64,000 nt of DNA from Aeromonas bestiarum (lineage in GTDB: Bacteria; Pseudomonadota; Gammaproteobacteria; Enterobacterales; Aeromonadaceae). The notes beneath the pieces are model-generated. The model saw only the letters and a list, made by a program, of their open reading frames with translations. It ran no database searches and was not told where the DNA came from. Made by a program: the position numbers and the translations under genes. Positions 45,890 through 55,707 of this stretch are shown here, in pieces. The stretch is taken from contig NZ_CDDA01000005.1 of NCBI RefSeq assembly GCF_000819745.1, positions 1 through 64,000 on the forward strand, in the 5' to 3' direction. Each line of letters starts with the position of its first letter. The first letter of the stretch is position 1.

Positions 45890-47779
45890 TCAGAGCCGGA
45901 AGCGGCCTATCTCCTGCTCCAGCCGCTCGGTCAGCGCCTTCAGCTCGGCGGCCTGGGCCGCCTCCTGATTGGCCTGCTCGGCCAGCTCCTGGGAGACGTG
46001 GCGTATGTTCTCGGTGTTGCGGCTGATCTCGCTGGTGACCGAGGTCTGCTCCTCCGCCGCCGCCGCTATCTGGGTCGCCATGTCGCTGATGGCGCCGATC
46101 GCCTCGTTGATCTGCCCCAGGCTCAGATTGGCGGCTTCCGCATCCTCCACGCTGGTGCCCGCCAGCTGACGGCTGGTCTCCATGCCCCCTACGGCGCGAC
46201 GAGTGGTCTGCTGCAGCGTCTCTATCATCTGCTGGATCTCGTCGGTGGAGTCGTGGGTACGGCGCGACAGCACCCGCACCTCGTCCGCCACCACCGCAAA
46301 GCCGCGCCCCTGCTCACCGGCCCGGGCCGCCTCGATAGCAGCGTTCAGCGCCAGCAGGTTGGTCTGCTCGGCGATGCCGCTGATGGTGGCCAGAATGCCG
46401 CTGATCTTCTGGGCGTGGGCATCCAGCTCCACAATGATCTGGCTGGCATCGGCCACCTCGTCCGCCAGCCCCGTGATACTGCGCTGACTCTGGCCGACCT
46501 GGGACTGACCGGCGACGGCCAGCTTGACCGCATCGCCGGAGGTGGTGGCCGCGAACTCGGCGTTGCCGGCAATCTCCTGGGTGGCGGAGGCCATCTCGGT
46601 CACCGCGGTCGCCACCATGACGATCTCGTCCTGCTGCTGGCGCACCCGCTGGCTACGGGCCTGGGCTCCAGCCGCCTGGGTGCGGGACTGGGCCGTCAGC
46701 TCCAGGGTCACGTCACGCAGGCGGCTGACGATGCCGTGCAGCCGCGCCACGAACTGGTTGAAACTCTCGGCCAGCTGGCCCACCTCATCCTTGCTGCGGG
46801 TATTGATGTGAACCGTGAGATCCCCCTCGCCGTGGGCTATGTCGTGCAAGGCCCCGGCCACCCGCCCCAGATCCTGGAACAGGAACTTGAAGGTACTGGT
46901 CAGCACCAGGCCGAATACCAGGATCAGGCCGGCACTGATGAGTGACAGCTCCCACAGCAGGCTCTGCAGCGGCGCCATCAGCACATCCTCGTGCATCACC
47001 ATGGCCAGCAACCAGTCGGTGTTGGGAATGGGCAGTACCAGCATCTGGGCATCCCGTCCGCCGATCTGCACCAGCTGCAGGCCGCCCTGCTGGCTCATGC
47101 TCACCAGTCGGCCGGCATCCAGCTCAGGTGCCAGATCCTGGCTCTTCTTGAGCGCCAGCGCCTTGTCCGGGTGGGCGACTATGAGGCCACCCTTGTCCAG
47201 CAGCATGGCGTAGCCATCCCCCTGTACCCGCATCGCCAGCACATCCTTGATGAGCTGTTCCAGCGCCAGGTTGGCACCGACCACCCCGGCCAGCCGGCCC
47301 TGCTGCATCACGGGCTCGGCCAGGGTCACCACCAGTTGCTGCATGGTCACGCTGACATAGGGTTCGGTGATGATGAGCTTGCCCGCCTTGACCGCGTCCT
47401 GATACCAGGGCCGCTCGCGCGGGTCATAGTTGCCCTTGTTGAGGGAGGGATCGTTGCGGGTCATCACCCCCTCCTCCGAGCCGTAGTAGGCCAGCCCGAA
47501 GCCGCCGGAGCGCAGGGTCTGCTGCAGATGGGGCACCAGTTCGGAGGTCGGGTGGCTGGCGATGACATCGACCTGGGCGGTCAGGCTCTCGCGCCTGTCC
47601 TGCATCCATTTGCCTATCCCCTCCGCGTAGGCGCTGGCATAATTGCGCGCCTCGCTGTCGATGGCGCTCAGGGTCTGGTTTTTCAGGGTATAGAAGGCGG
47701 TCATGCCCAGCAGGCAGACCGTGATCAGGACCACGCCAAGACTGGTGGCCAACAACTTGCCGCGAAGGGAGAGATTCAT
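45890..47779 (-). CDS. Methyl-accepting chemotaxis protein with dCACHE sensor
   Basis: A 629-residue chemoreceptor. TM1 spans about residues 8-30 and TM2 about 275-298, with a roughly 240-residue periplasmic double-CACHE domain between. The latter holds [37 protein letters not shown], typical of amino-acid or organic-acid binding CACHE modules. A HAMP domain follows, then the signalling tip [34 protein letters not shown]. No C-terminal CheR pentapeptide is present. It is a single gene, not in a chemotaxis operon; the ligand is unknown. Confidence 0.93.
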   Translation of the reverse strand: MNLSLRGKLLATSLGVVLITVCLLGMTAFYTLKNQTLSAIDSEARNYASAYAEGIGKWMQDRRESLTAQVDVIASHPTSELVPHLQQTLRSGGFGLAYYGSEEGVMTRNDPSLNKGNYDPRERPWYQDAVKAGKLIITEPYVSVTMQQLVVTLAEPVMQQGRLAGVVGANLALEQLIKDVLAMRVQGDGYAMLLDKGGLIVAHPDKALALKKSQDLAPELDAGRLVSMSQQGGLQLVQIGGRDAQMLVLPIPNTDWLLAMVMHEDVLMAPLQSLLWELSLISAGLILVFGLVLTSTFKFLFQDLGRVAGALHDIAHGEGDLTVHINTRSKDEVGQLAESFNQFVARLHGIVSRLRDVTLELTAQSRTQAAGAQARSQRVRQQQDEIVMVATAVTEMASATQEIAGNAEFAATTSGDAVKLAVAGQSQVGQSQRSITGLADEVADASQIIVELDAHAQKISGILATISGIAEQTNLLALNAAIEAARAGEQGRGFAVVADEVRVLSRRTHDSTDEIQQMIETLQQTTRRAVGGMETSRQLAGTSVEDAEAANLSLGQINEAIGAISDMATQIAAAAEEQTSVTSEISRNTENIRHVSQELAEQANQEAAQAAELKALTERLEQEIGRFRL

Positions 47780-47977
47780 GGGATATCCTTATGGCTGTCT
47801 CAATGGCGTCAAACAAAGCTGCACGCCCTGTGTGGACTATATCGACAGAAAATCCCGATCCATGAATTTCAATCCGTTGATTTTAAATAAATCAGTAAGT
47901 GAACCCTGGCAATGCCCCTTGCCATCCGGCATGGGAAAATCCCCTCAAAACCCCGACTGATGCCCCCCCAGCAGGTG

Positions 47978-48005
47978 TAAAAAAGGCCACCTCCAGGAGG
48001 TGGCC
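47978..48005 (-). terminator. Terminator after the PSD-like gene
   Basis: Stem GGCCACCTC/GAGGTGGCC, with T7 on the reverse strand. Confidence 0.88.
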
Positions 48006-48034
48006 AGCGTGCATTCAACCCGCAGAAAAACGCG

Positions 48035-49405
48035 CTAGCGCACCCGGGCTATGGCGGTATTGAGCCGCATGTTGCCGGCATCCAGGCTCGGGGTCTGGCC
48101 GTAAAAGTCGAACTCCAGCTTGACCCCGGGGCGGAACAGCAGGCAGTGGGTCGAGCCGCCGAAGTGGAACATGCCGAGCTGATCCCCCTTCTTCACCCTG
48201 TCCCCCGCCCGCACAGTGATGTCGCAGCTCGACACCTCGGCCATGCCCACAGGCACCACGCACATCAGCCCGATTTTGGGGTTGTCGGCTTCGATGAAGA
48301 TCAGCGCCCGGGTCGCCACCGAGGTGAGGAAGGGCTGCGAGTTGTTGGGGGCGCTGGGATCCGCCCCCTGCGGGTCGACAAAGCCCTCGAACTGGTTCTC
48401 CAGATAGTAGGTGCCGTTGACCACGCGCACCTTGCGAATGGTGCCGCTCACCGGGCTGTGCCAACGGTGATAGCTGAGGGCGCTGAGGAAGGCCTGATAC
48501 ACGGTGCCGCCGTCGAAGCGAGGCGCCAGATCGTCGAAGTCGAGCATGTTGTCCAGCGAATAGGGCTGACCCTTGAGCCAGAACTGATCGCTGCTGCTCA
48601 CCTCTTTTCTCACCTGCAGCGGCGCCGATTCGCAGGCGTTGACGATGACGTTGTCATCCGCCGGCGCCGAGACAGGCCGCACACCGGGGCGGAAGGTGCG
48701 GGTGAAGAACCCATCCCAACTGCCGAAGCCATGATACTCGGCCGCCGGATCGCACTGGAAAATCTGCTCAAAGCTGGCTGGCGTGGGATTGGGGCCCTCA
48801 CCCAGGGCGCCGGTCGCCACCTTGACCATCTCGGCCTTGGCCACCTTGCCAAGCCAGGGCACCACCAGTGTCTCATGATCCAGCCGGCTGACCGGCTCGT
48901 TCAGCACGTAACGCGAAGCCGGGCTTTGCAGAAACAGCGCCCAGTAATCGAGGATCTTCTTGAACTGCTGGTTGATCAGAGCGTTAGCGAAGAAGTGATA
49001 ACCGGACTGGGTCGCCATGGGCCAGTCGAGCAGCGCATTGATGGGAAAACCTATGAGGCCGGAGGGCTCGTGCGTCGGAATGTCCTGATACGCCTCGGGG
49101 GCCGTGGTCATGATGCCGTTGAGCAGCCCCAGAAACTCCTCGAAGGATCGCACCTCGACCTGACCGAGCGGGGTCAGGTGCTTGTGGCGCCAGGCCTCCT
49201 TGAACATGGCTTCGGCCTGGGCGTGCAGCGAAGGGTCGGCGTTGACCAGATCCCGCAGCTCGGCGATGGGCGGCACAAGCGCGCTCGGCTGGTTGGCGAC
49301 ATAGTGCCTGATCCGCCGGATCCAGCGCTCGATATGGGCACTATCCTGTGGCACCCAGCCGCCGGGGCGAGACTTGTTCAGTCGGGTTTCAACTGCCTTG
49401 TTCAT
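48035..49405 (-). CDS. Phosphatidylserine decarboxylase-like protein (PsiD-type)
   Basis: A 456-residue pyruvoyl-type decarboxylase. The C-terminal half is a PSD domain (FFTRTFRPGVRPV, YHRWHSPVSGTI), with the self-cleavage site GGST in MFHFGGSTHCLLF, where serine becomes the pyruvoyl group. The N-terminal 150 residues form an extra domain (FLGLLNGIMTTAPEAYQDIP) found in tryptophan-decarboxylase-like PSD homologues such as fungal PsiD. It has no membrane anchor. It may decarboxylate an amino acid rather than phosphatidylserine; the housekeeping psd is not in this window. It is monocistronic with its own terminator. Confidence 0.82.
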   Translation of the reverse strand: MNKAVETRLNKSRPGGWVPQDSAHIERWIRRIRHYVANQPSALVPPIAELRDLVNADPSLHAQAEAMFKEAWRHKHLTPLGQVEVRSFEEFLGLLNGIMTTAPEAYQDIPTHEPSGLIGFPINALLDWPMATQSGYHFFANALINQQFKKILDYWALFLQSPASRYVLNEPVSRLDHETLVVPWLGKVAKAEMVKVATGALGEGPNPTPASFEQIFQCDPAAEYHGFGSWDGFFTRTFRPGVRPVSAPADDNVIVNACESAPLQVRKEVSSSDQFWLKGQPYSLDNMLDFDDLAPRFDGGTVYQAFLSALSYHRWHSPVSGTIRKVRVVNGTYYLENQFEGFVDPQGADPSAPNNSQPFLTSVATRALIFIEADNPKIGLMCVVPVGMAEVSSCDITVRAGDRVKKGDQLGMFHFGGSTHCLLFRPGVKLEFDFYGQTPSLDAGNMRLNTAIARVR

Positions 49406-49723
49406 GAGTCTATCTCCTCAAATGATGTTCACGCCCACAATCCACGGCTTGAGCATTGGCTACCGGTTTGCCATCAACACGCAATGACACCGCCCATGTG
49501 GTGTAGCACACGAGCCCGTGAAGCACGATTGCCAGAAACGACAGGGCAAATTGGCGCAATAACGACTAGCGGTCAGGGGCGGGGCGGGATCTGAAGGGAA
49601 AGAGGCGCCGGGAACAGGCTGACGCCGCCGTAAAACGGCAACCATAGGAGCAGGTGTGACGGGAGGAAAACCGGGAACGCAGAAATGCGAAAAGCCAGCT
49701 CAATGAGCTGGCTTTTCTGAAAA
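49406..49723. other. Intergenic region between the PSD-like gene and tRNA-Trp
   Basis: No gene is supported. It contains the upstream region of the PSD-like gene (CCTC on the plus strand at about 49417 is its ribosome site) and the tRNA-Trp terminator at 49690. Short frames here are shadows of the tRNA 3' flank. Confidence 0.5.
49690..49716 (-). terminator. Terminator of the tRNA-Trp transcript
   Basis: Perfect 12-bp stem AAAAGCCAGCTC/GAGCTGGCTTTT around a 3-base loop, 8 bp beyond the tRNA 3' end. Confidence 0.85.
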
Positions 49724-49800
49724 TGGCAGGGGCGGCAGGACTCGAACCCGCAACCATCGGTTTTGGAGACCGCTGTTCTACCAATTGGAACTACGCCCCT
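49724..49800 (-). tRNA. tRNA-Trp (anticodon CCA)
   Basis: Acceptor AGGGGCG pairs with CGCCCCU, anticodon loop CUCCAAA (CCA), T loop GGTTCGAGT, encoded CCA; 77 nt including CCA. It has its own promoter and terminator. Confidence 0.97.
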
Positions 49801-49816
49801 GCAACAAACGAGGCGA

Positions 49817-49844
49817 ATTATACAAAGCCGGGTTCAAAGGTAAA
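49817..49844 (-). promoter_or_regulatory. Promoter of tRNA-Trp
   Basis: Reverse strand: -35 TTTACC, 16-bp spacer, perfect -10 TATAAT, then TCGCCTCG; 16 bp before the tRNA 5' end. Confidence 0.75.
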
Positions 49845-50001
49845 GGCTTTTTTCTCACTTTCGATTCGATTGCACAAATGACGAGCAACTCGCGGCAATT
49901 TTCGCAGCCTGACGGGGTAACTTGCTGTATTTACAGCCTTGTCAGGGTAGGAAAGCCACATAAATGGGGGTAGGGTTAAGTCTGGATCCGGGAGGCTACT
50001 C

Positions 50002-50544
50002 ATGCTCAATTACCGCTTGCTCCAACAATTGGCACCGCTCAACTTCAGGGATGAACGCAAGACGGAGTCCCTGCCCGACTATCTCGACCGGGTCGCCCCG
50101 CGGGTGCCCTTCATTCCCCATAGCGTGCTTTCCCAATGGATTTATCGCCATTGGCGCGGTTTTGAGTCCAACTGGAGCTTTCTCGACCTGGCCCGTCACC
50201 AGTTCGAGTGCGAGGCTTGGCCCACCGCCAGGATCATTGAGCAGACCGGCTCCCGCCACATGGAGGTGATCGACCGCTGGGGCGAGATGCTGCGCCACAA
50301 TCGTTACGTGCGTCGATCCTGGCTCGGCGAATACATGCTGACCCAGGGCACCTGGTCCGAACCCATCATAGTGCTGGCCCCCGCGCCGGATAGCCGCTAC
50401 CCGGACGGACAGCCGCTGCCGCAACCCTATTGCCTGCTGGAAGGACACCACAGACTCGCCTATCTGCGCTGCATGGCCGAAGATGCCCTGCCCCTGCAAG
50501 CGGAACACAGCGTGTGGGTTTGCCGACCCGTTCACGACACTTAA
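50002..50544 (+). CDS. Hypothetical protein with ParB/sulfiredoxin-like HHR motif
   Basis: A 180-residue cytosolic protein with a GGAGG ribosome site nine bases before the ATG. The most telling part is PYCLLEGHHRLAYLRCMAED near residue 145, similar to the G-x-H/NR-x-x-A motif of the ParB/Srx nucleotide-binding fold. The N-terminal half has aromatic-rich segments (SQWIYRHWRGFESNWSFLDL). I know no specific function. It is a single gene, divergent from tRNA-Trp and ahead of the pyr operon; codon use is like its neighbours. Confidence 0.75.
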   Translation: MLNYRLLQQLAPLNFRDERKTESLPDYLDRVAPRVPFIPHSVLSQWIYRHWRGFESNWSFLDLARHQFECEAWPTARIIEQTGSRHMEVIDRWGEMLRHNRYVRRSWLGEYMLTQGTWSEPIIVLAPAPDSRYPDGQPLPQPYCLLEGHHRLAYLRCMAEDALPLQAEHSVWVCRPVHDT

Positions 50545-50582
50545 ACGTTTTCCTGCGCAAATCTTGCCTTTGAAATAAATTT

Positions 50583-50610
50583 TTGACAATTCAAAATGCG
50601 ACTCTATAAT
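50583..50610 (+). promoter_or_regulatory. Strong sigma70 promoter of pyrBI
   Basis: Perfect TTGACA, 16-bp spacer, perfect TATAAT. It lies about 200 bp before pyrB and drives the attenuated leader. Confidence 0.9.
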
Positions 50611-50643
50611 CTGTCCGGTTTTGAAAAAGGTCGAGACGAGACG

Positions 50644-50838
50644 ATGCAGTTTTTGATTTATAAAACAGCCTTGCAGACGGGTGGAGCGCACCAGAGCGGC
50701 CCCGTTGTTTCCGGTTCCCGACCCACAGATCCCCAGTTATTTTTAAAAAAAGCCCCTGTTTCAGGGGCTTTTTTTTGTGCCCGAAAAACCTTCATTGATG
50801 TCAAAGGGAATGCAGACGATGACCAATCCACTTTATAA
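50644..50838 (+). CDS. pyrL: PyrL-type leader peptide of the pyrBI operon
   Basis: A 64-residue leader frame starting [20 protein letters not shown]. The part encoded across the attenuator is [14 protein letters not shown], close to the GAFFC end of E. coli PyrL. In E. coli, low UTP makes RNA polymerase pause in the U-rich leader, so the ribosome closes up and prevents the terminator forming. The same elements are present here. Unlike E. coli, the frame runs on and stops 20 bases inside pyrB (pyrB starts at 50819), which may couple translation. Confidence 0.75.
   Translation: MQFLIYKTALQTGGAHQSGPVVSGSRPTDPQLFLKKAPVSGAFFCARKTFIDVKGNADDDQSTL
50748..50776 (+). terminator. pyrBI attenuator
   Basis: Stem AAAAGCCCCTG/CAGGGGCTTTT with loop TTT and T8, inside the leader-peptide frame and 43 bp before pyrB. 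A U-rich pause zone (CAGTTATTTTTAAAA) precedes it. Confidence 0.92.
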
Positions 50839-51739
50839 GAAACATGTCATCTCCATTTCGGACCTGACCCGGCCCGACATGGAACTGGTGGTCGCAACCG
50901 CACAGCGGTTGAAGGCCGAGCCCGACACCCGCTTGCTGAAAGACAAGCTGGTTGCCAGCTGCTTCTTCGAAGCCTCCACCCGTACCCGCCTGTCGTTCGA
51001 GACCGCGGTCCAGCGCCTGGGCGGCAACATCATCGGCTTCGCCGACGGTGGCAACACCAGCGCCAAGAAAGGCGAGACCCTGGCCGACTCCATCAAGATC
51101 ATCGGCTCCTACACCGATGCGGTGGTGATGCGTCACCCGAAAGAGGGCGCCGCCCGCCTCGCCTCCGAGTTCTCCCGGGTACCGGTCATCAACGGCGGTG
51201 ACGGTTCCAACCAGCATCCGACCCAGACCCTGCTCGACCTCTTCTCCATCCACGAGACGCAAGGCAAGCTCGACGGCCTCAACGTGGCCTTCGTCGGCGA
51301 CCTCAAGTACGGCCGCACCGTCCACTCTCTGGCCCAGGCCCTGAGTCTGTTCAACTGCCGCTTCTTCTTCATCTCCCCGGAAGCACTGGCGATGCCGGAC
51401 TATATCTGCGAAGAGCTGGAAGAGAAGGGCATACGGTTCAGCGTGCACGAGACCATGGAAGAGGTGATGCCTGAACTCGACATCCTCTACATGACCCGGG
51501 TCCAGAAAGAGCGCTTCGACGAGACTGAGTACAAGCACATGGCCGCCAAGTTCGTGCTGGAGCTGGCCACCCTGGAAGGGGCCAAGCCCACCATGAAGAT
51601 CCTGCACCCCCTGCCCCGCGTCGACGAGATCGAGGTCGCGGTCGACAAGACTCCCCACGCCTACTACTTCCAGCAGGCGGAAAACGGGGTCTACGCGCGC
51701 CAGGCACTGCTGGCTCTGGTACTGAACGAAACCGTCTAA
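50819..51739 (+). CDS. pyrB: Aspartate carbamoyltransferase catalytic subunit
   Basis: Makes carbamoyl aspartate, the committed pyrimidine step. The 306-residue product starts [20 protein letters not shown] at 50819; upstream ATGs in the frame lie in the leader. Carbamoyl-phosphate motif [20 protein letters not shown], then the loop [17 protein letters not shown] and HPLPRVDEI. It is 17 bp ahead of pyrI and controlled by the attenuator. Confidence 0.98.
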   Translation: MTNPLYKKHVISISDLTRPDMELVVATAQRLKAEPDTRLLKDKLVASCFFEASTRTRLSFETAVQRLGGNIIGFADGGNTSAKKGETLADSIKIIGSYTDAVVMRHPKEGAARLASEFSRVPVINGGDGSNQHPTQTLLDLFSIHETQGKLDGLNVAFVGDLKYGRTVHSLAQALSLFNCRFFFISPEALAMPDYICEELEEKGIRFSVHETMEEVMPELDILYMTRVQKERFDETEYKHMAAKFVLELATLEGAKPTMKILHPLPRVDEIEVAVDKTPHAYYFQQAENGVYARQALLALVLNETV

Positions 51740-51756
51740 GGGAAAAGGGGAATATC

Positions 51757-52221
51757 ATGTCCGAGAAGAATCAACTGCAAGTCGAAGCCATCCGTCACGG
51801 CTCCGTCATCGACCACGTCCCCGCCGGCCAGGGCATCAAGATCCTCAAGCTGTTCCAGCTGATCGAGACCCAGGAGCGGATCACCGTTGGCTTCAACCTG
51901 AAATCCGGCGCGCTGGGCAAGAAGGATCTCATCAAGATAGAGAACACCCGCCTGACCGCGGAGCAGGCCAACCAGCTGGCCCTGTTTGCCCCCAAGGCGA
52001 CCGTCAACATCATCGAAGACTTCGCCGTGGTGAAGAAGCACCAGCTGGAACTGCCGGAGTTCATCACGGGCGTGTTCCACTGCCCCAACTCCAACTGCAT
52101 CTCCCACAACGAGCCGGTGGACAGCTACTTCCGGGTGCGGGAGGTGAAAGGCGTGGTGCGCATGAAGTGCAAATACTGCGAGAAGTCCTTCACCCAGGAC
52201 ATAGTCAGCGAACGTTACTGA
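51757..52221 (+). CDS. pyrI: Aspartate carbamoyltransferase regulatory subunit
   Basis: A 154-residue subunit that binds CTP/ATP and confers allosteric control. The N-terminal allosteric domain includes [22 protein letters not shown]. The C-terminal zinc site has four cysteines, CPNSNC and CKYC. Length equals E. coli PyrI (153). AAGGGG precedes the start. A terminator follows. Confidence 0.98.
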   Translation: MSEKNQLQVEAIRHGSVIDHVPAGQGIKILKLFQLIETQERITVGFNLKSGALGKKDLIKIENTRLTAEQANQLALFAPKATVNIIEDFAVVKKHQLELPEFITGVFHCPNSNCISHNEPVDSYFRVREVKGVVRMKCKYCEKSFTQDIVSERY

Positions 52222-52227
52222 TATCTG

Positions 52228-52252
52228 AATGGGCCCTGTGGGGCCCATTTTT
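52228..52252 (+). terminator. Terminator after pyrI
   Basis: Stem AATGGGCCC/GGGCCCATT, loop TGTG, then TTT. Confidence 0.88.
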
Positions 52253-52350
52253 GACCCCTGTCACATCACAGATTTTCCGTTTAGCTATAATTTGCCATCC
52301 TATAAAGGCTAAACATCGCTCATTCCCTGCCTCACTCCTTTCCATCAGAA

Positions 52351-52367
52351 CTTTTAGCTATTAAAAG
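52351..52367. promoter_or_regulatory. Inverted repeat in the argR upstream region
   Basis: CTTTTA-gctat-TAAAAG lies 55 bp before the argR start. A related TTTAGCTATAA element is at about 52279. It could be an operator, perhaps autoregulatory, but it does not fit the ARG-box consensus. Confidence 0.35.
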
Positions 52368-52422
52368 GCATTGATGGCAGATTTCGAGCGATAGCCTTCG
52401 GTCACAGTCAAAGGAAATCGCC

Positions 52423-52914
52423 GTGGTCAAAACCCTCAGTCGTCCCGTTGAACAAGAGCCCGATCTGGCCCAGCTGGATGCCTGTCGCCAGATCATCGGC
52501 CAGCACTGCTACAGCACCCAGGAGGAGATCCGCCGCGAGCTGGCGGAGCGCGGCTTTGCCGACATCAGCCAGTCCACCATCTCCCGTCTGTTGCGCCGCC
52601 TCGGCGTGGCCAAGGCCCAGAATGCCAACGGCAAGAAGGTCTACACCCTGGTGGACGAGCAGCTGGAGCCCGCCGGCAGCACCCGCTCCATCCACGACAT
52701 GGTGCGCGAGGTGGTGCACAACCAGCAGATGGTGTTGATTCACACCACCCCGGGCGCCGCCACCGTGGTGGCCCGCCTGCTGGATCGCAACGCCAATCCC
52801 GAGATCATGGGCGCCGTCGCCGGCAACGATGTGGTGCTGGTCGCGCCGCGCCATATCAGCCGCACCCGCCTGGCCCACGCGGCCGTGGTGCGCACCCTGG
52901 AGCAGGCGCGCTGA
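52423..52914 (+). CDS. argR: ArgR-family arginine repressor/activator
   Basis: A 163-residue regulator with a winged-helix N domain (CYSTQEEIRRELAERGFADISQSTISRLLRRLGV) and a C-terminal oligomerisation/arginine-binding domain (VLIHTTPGAATVVARLLDR, IMGAVAGNDVVLVAP). It uses a GTG start (52423) with AAAGGAA seven bases upstream. It looks clearly diverged from E. coli ArgR. Its position convergent with the arc genes suggests a regulator of the arginine deiminase cluster rather than the housekeeping biosynthetic repressor; that is inference. Confidence 0.88.
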   Translation: MVKTLSRPVEQEPDLAQLDACRQIIGQHCYSTQEEIRRELAERGFADISQSTISRLLRRLGVAKAQNANGKKVYTLVDEQLEPAGSTRSIHDMVREVVHNQQMVLIHTTPGAATVVARLLDRNANPEIMGAVAGNDVVLVAPRHISRTRLAHAAVVRTLEQAR

Positions 52915-52934
52915 CGTTCCTCCCCTGAATGCAC

Positions 52935-52959
52935 AAGGCGACCCCGGGGTCGCCTTTTT
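52935..52959 (+). terminator. Terminator after argR
   Basis: Stem AAGGCGACCCC/GGGGTCGCCTT with T5. Confidence 0.85.
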
Positions 52960-53023
52960 GTTGTCTTGCCACCTGATTGCGAGCTCATGCGCCGGATTCC
53001 CCGTCCTGTCTCATTTCTCGGCC

Positions 53024-53053
53024 ATAAAAAACGGGAGCCACTGGCTCCCGTTT
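53024..53053 (-). terminator. Terminator of the arc operon
   Basis: Stem AAACGGGAGCC/GGCTCCCGTTT with loop AGT; the reverse strand continues TTTATGG. Confidence 0.85.
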
Positions 53054-53071
53054 CATGTCGTCTTTCACCTG

Positions 53072-54478
53072 TTATGCCAGCACGGCACCCAGGCTCAGGC
53101 AGGCTACGATCAGCACTGTCAGGATGCCGAGCAGCGGCGCAACCCACTTCAGCCAGCGTACATAGGGCACCTTGGCGATGGCCAGGCCCCCCATGACCAC
53201 GGCGGAGGTCGGGGTCACCAGGTTCACCAGGCCGGAGGCGGACTGATAAGCGGTCACCACCAGCTCGCGACCCACGTTGGCGAAGTCGGCAAGGGGCGCC
53301 ATGATCGGCATGGTCAGCACGGCCAGACCGGAGGAGGACGGCACCAGGAAGGAGAGCACCAGCTCCAGCACGAACATCACGTTGATGAACACTACGGTGG
53401 AGAGGCCGGTCACTATCCCTTCTGCGCTGTGCAAAATGGTGTGAGTGATCATGCCGTTGTCCATCACCACTACTATACCGCGGGCGATACCTATGATGAG
53501 GGCCACACCGAGCAGGTCACGGGCACCGTCGATGAAGTTTGAGGTCAGCTCCTCCTCGCTCATGCGGGAGATGACGCCGACTATGATGGCAGCGGCCAGG
53601 AAGACGCCAGAGATCTGCGCCATCCACCAGCCGAGCACGGCCACACCGTAGATCATCACGGCGAAGGCGGCGACGAAGATACCCAGCACTATCTTGCGAG
53701 TCAGAGTGAACTCCAGCATCTGGTCGCTCTTGTTGCCGAGGAAGTGGGCACGGTTCTCTTCCCACTTGTCAGCCACCAGGGACTTGCTGGGGTCGTTGCG
53801 CACCATCTTGGCATAGCGCATGACATAGGCCACGCACAGCAGCCAGCCGGCAATCAGCATGGCGACGCGCAGCCAGATACCGTCGGTGAAGGAAATGCCG
53901 GCGGCGTTGGCGGCAATCACGGTCGCAAACGGGTTGATGGTGGAGCCCAGAGTACCGATACCTGCGCCCAGCAACACGGTCGCGGCGGCAACCACGGGGT
54001 CGAAGCGGGCGGCCATCATCACGGGGACCAGCAAGGTATAGAAAGGCAGCGACTCTTCAGCCATGCCGTAGATGGTACCGCCTGCGGCGAACAGCGCCAT
54101 CAGGATCGGGATCATCCACTCTTCACGACCGCGCAGGCGATCGGTAACGCGCTCGATCCCGGCATCGATGGCACCTGTCTTGGTCACAATGCCAAGAAAA
54201 CCACCGATGATCAGGATGAACAGGGAGACATCGATGGCGCCTGCCTGATAGGTGTCATGGTTGTAGAGACCATCGATGGGTGCCAGCAGCACGTCGACTA
54301 TCCCCTGGGGATTCCCCTCTACCAGCTTGTAGGTTCCGGCCACCGGCACTTCCTTGCCGAGGGCGTCGTTCATGATCATGTCGTATTTGCCGGCTGGCAC
54401 TACCCAGCTCAGGGCGGCCACCAAGGCGATCAGCACAAACAGTATGGTGTAGGCTGATGGGAACTTGAATTTGGTCAT
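53072..54478 (-). CDS. arcD: YfcC-family antiporter, probable arginine/ornithine exchanger
   Basis: A 468-residue integral membrane protein with about 12 helices. It starts MTKFKFPSAYTILFVLIALV at 54478. Segments PNPFATVIAANAAGIS-like (STINPFATVIAANAAGISF) and FLVPSSSGLAVLTMPIMAPL mark the YfcC/DcuC-like superfamily. Many arginine deiminase clusters carry this family in place of the classical ArcD. Context (last gene of arcA-arcC-arcB) supports arginine/ornithine antiport, but the sequence alone does not prove the substrate. Confidence 0.82.
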   Translation of the reverse strand: MTKFKFPSAYTILFVLIALVAALSWVVPAGKYDMIMNDALGKEVPVAGTYKLVEGNPQGIVDVLLAPIDGLYNHDTYQAGAIDVSLFILIIGGFLGIVTKTGAIDAGIERVTDRLRGREEWMIPILMALFAAGGTIYGMAEESLPFYTLLVPVMMAARFDPVVAAATVLLGAGIGTLGSTINPFATVIAANAAGISFTDGIWLRVAMLIAGWLLCVAYVMRYAKMVRNDPSKSLVADKWEENRAHFLGNKSDQMLEFTLTRKIVLGIFVAAFAVMIYGVAVLGWWMAQISGVFLAAAIIVGVISRMSEEELTSNFIDGARDLLGVALIIGIARGIVVVMDNGMITHTILHSAEGIVTGLSTVVFINVMFVLELVLSFLVPSSSGLAVLTMPIMAPLADFANVGRELVVTAYQSASGLVNLVTPTSAVVMGGLAIAKVPYVRWLKWVAPLLGILTVLIVACLSLGAVLA

Positions 54479-54600
54479 GGTCCAGCTTCCTTCTGTGGTG
54501 TGGTATCCATGCAAGCTGCGGGTCGTAGGGTTAGAGGTATTATGCCGCCGTCACATGGTCGAAAAGCCGGGGGTTGCCCCCCGGCACCACTACTGCGACC

Positions 54601-55605
54601 TTAGTCGCCCAGCGTAGCAACCATCACTGCCTTGATGGTGTGCATCCGGTTTTCGGCCTCGTCAAACACGATGCTGTGCTCGGATTCGAACACGTCCTCG
54701 GTCACTTCCAGACCTTTCATCCCATATTTGTCAGCCACTTCCTTGCCCATAGTGGTCTCATCGTTGTGGAACGCCGGCAGGCAGTGCATGAACTTCACAT
54801 CCGGGTTCTTGGTGGCGTTGATGACATCCATGTTGATCTGGTACGGGGTCATCAGTTTCACCCGTTGATCCCAGGCTTCTTTCGCTTCGCCCATGGAAAC
54901 CCAGACGTCTGTGTAGAGGAAGTCGGTACCCAGCACGCCCTCTTTCACATCCTCGGTCAGGGTGATGCGAGCACCTGTCTCTTCGGCGATCAGGCGGCAC
55001 TTGGCAACCAGCGCTTCTTCCGGCCAGAAGGCTTTCGGTGCGACCAGGCGGATATCCATGCCCATCTTGGCGGCGCCGACCATCAGGGAGTTGCCCATGT
55101 TGTTGCGGGCATCACCCAGGTAGGCGAACTTGATTTGATCCAGGCGTTTGCCCTTGCCGTGCTCCAGCATGGTCATGAAGTCGGCCAGGATCTGGGTCGG
55201 GTGGAATTCGTTGGTCAGGCCGTTCCAGACAGGGACACCGGCATAGGCACCCAGCTCTTCCACGATTTCCTGGCCATAGCCACGGTATTCGATGCCGTCA
55301 TACATGCGGCCCAGTACACGTGCGGTGTCCTTCATGGACTCCTTGTGACCGATCTGGGAACCGCTTGGGCCGAGGTAGGAGACTTGAGCACCCTGGTCGA
55401 AGGCCGCCACTTCAAACGCACAACGGGTACGGGTGGAGGTCTTCTCGAAGATCAGGGCGATGTTTTTGCCGACCAGGTGCTTGCGCTCATAGCCACCGTA
55501 CTTGGCTTTCTTCAGGTCGATGGCCAGGTCGATCATGTATTGGATTTCGCGCGGGGTGAAGTCCAGCAGTTTCAGGAAGTTACGGTTACGCAGATTAAAA
55601 GCCAT
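54601..55605 (-). CDS. arcB: Ornithine carbamoyltransferase, catabolic
   Basis: Splits citrulline to ornithine and carbamoyl phosphate in the arginine deiminase pathway. The 334-residue product has the carbamoyl-phosphate motif [20 protein letters not shown], the loop [15 protein letters not shown] and the ornithine-site HCLPAFHND. Its place between arcC and the antiporter supports the catabolic role; anabolic ArgF has nearly the same sequence, so this is decided by context. Confidence 0.95.
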   Translation of the reverse strand: MAFNLRNRNFLKLLDFTPREIQYMIDLAIDLKKAKYGGYERKHLVGKNIALIFEKTSTRTRCAFEVAAFDQGAQVSYLGPSGSQIGHKESMKDTARVLGRMYDGIEYRGYGQEIVEELGAYAGVPVWNGLTNEFHPTQILADFMTMLEHGKGKRLDQIKFAYLGDARNNMGNSLMVGAAKMGMDIRLVAPKAFWPEEALVAKCRLIAEETGARITLTEDVKEGVLGTDFLYTDVWVSMGEAKEAWDQRVKLMTPYQINMDVINATKNPDVKFMHCLPAFHNDETTMGKEVADKYGMKGLEVTEDVFESEHSIVFDEAENRMHTIKAVMVATLGD

Positions 55606-55622
55606 GATGAGTTCTCTCTATA

Positions 55623-55674
55623 TTTGTTCAGACCAATTTGGGCAGTGTTATTGACTACGCATACACAGTACAAA
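55623..55674 (-). repeat. Displaced copy of the 3' end of arcC
   Basis: 55623-55674 repeats 55675-55727. The gene unit encodes TRTVNA, the TAG stop and about 33 bases of UTR; the copy reads CTVYA, TAG and the same UTR. About four fifths of positions match. The pair is tandem with no spacer and sits between arcC and arcB. Confidence 0.88.
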
Positions 55675-55707
55675 CTTGTTCAGGCCCCATTCGGGCAGTG
55701 TTGTTGA

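Noticed and set aside
54601..55605. Anabolic argF
   Set aside because: Sequence alone allows it, but the gene lies inside arcA-arcC-arcB-antiporter, so the catabolic enzyme is the better call.
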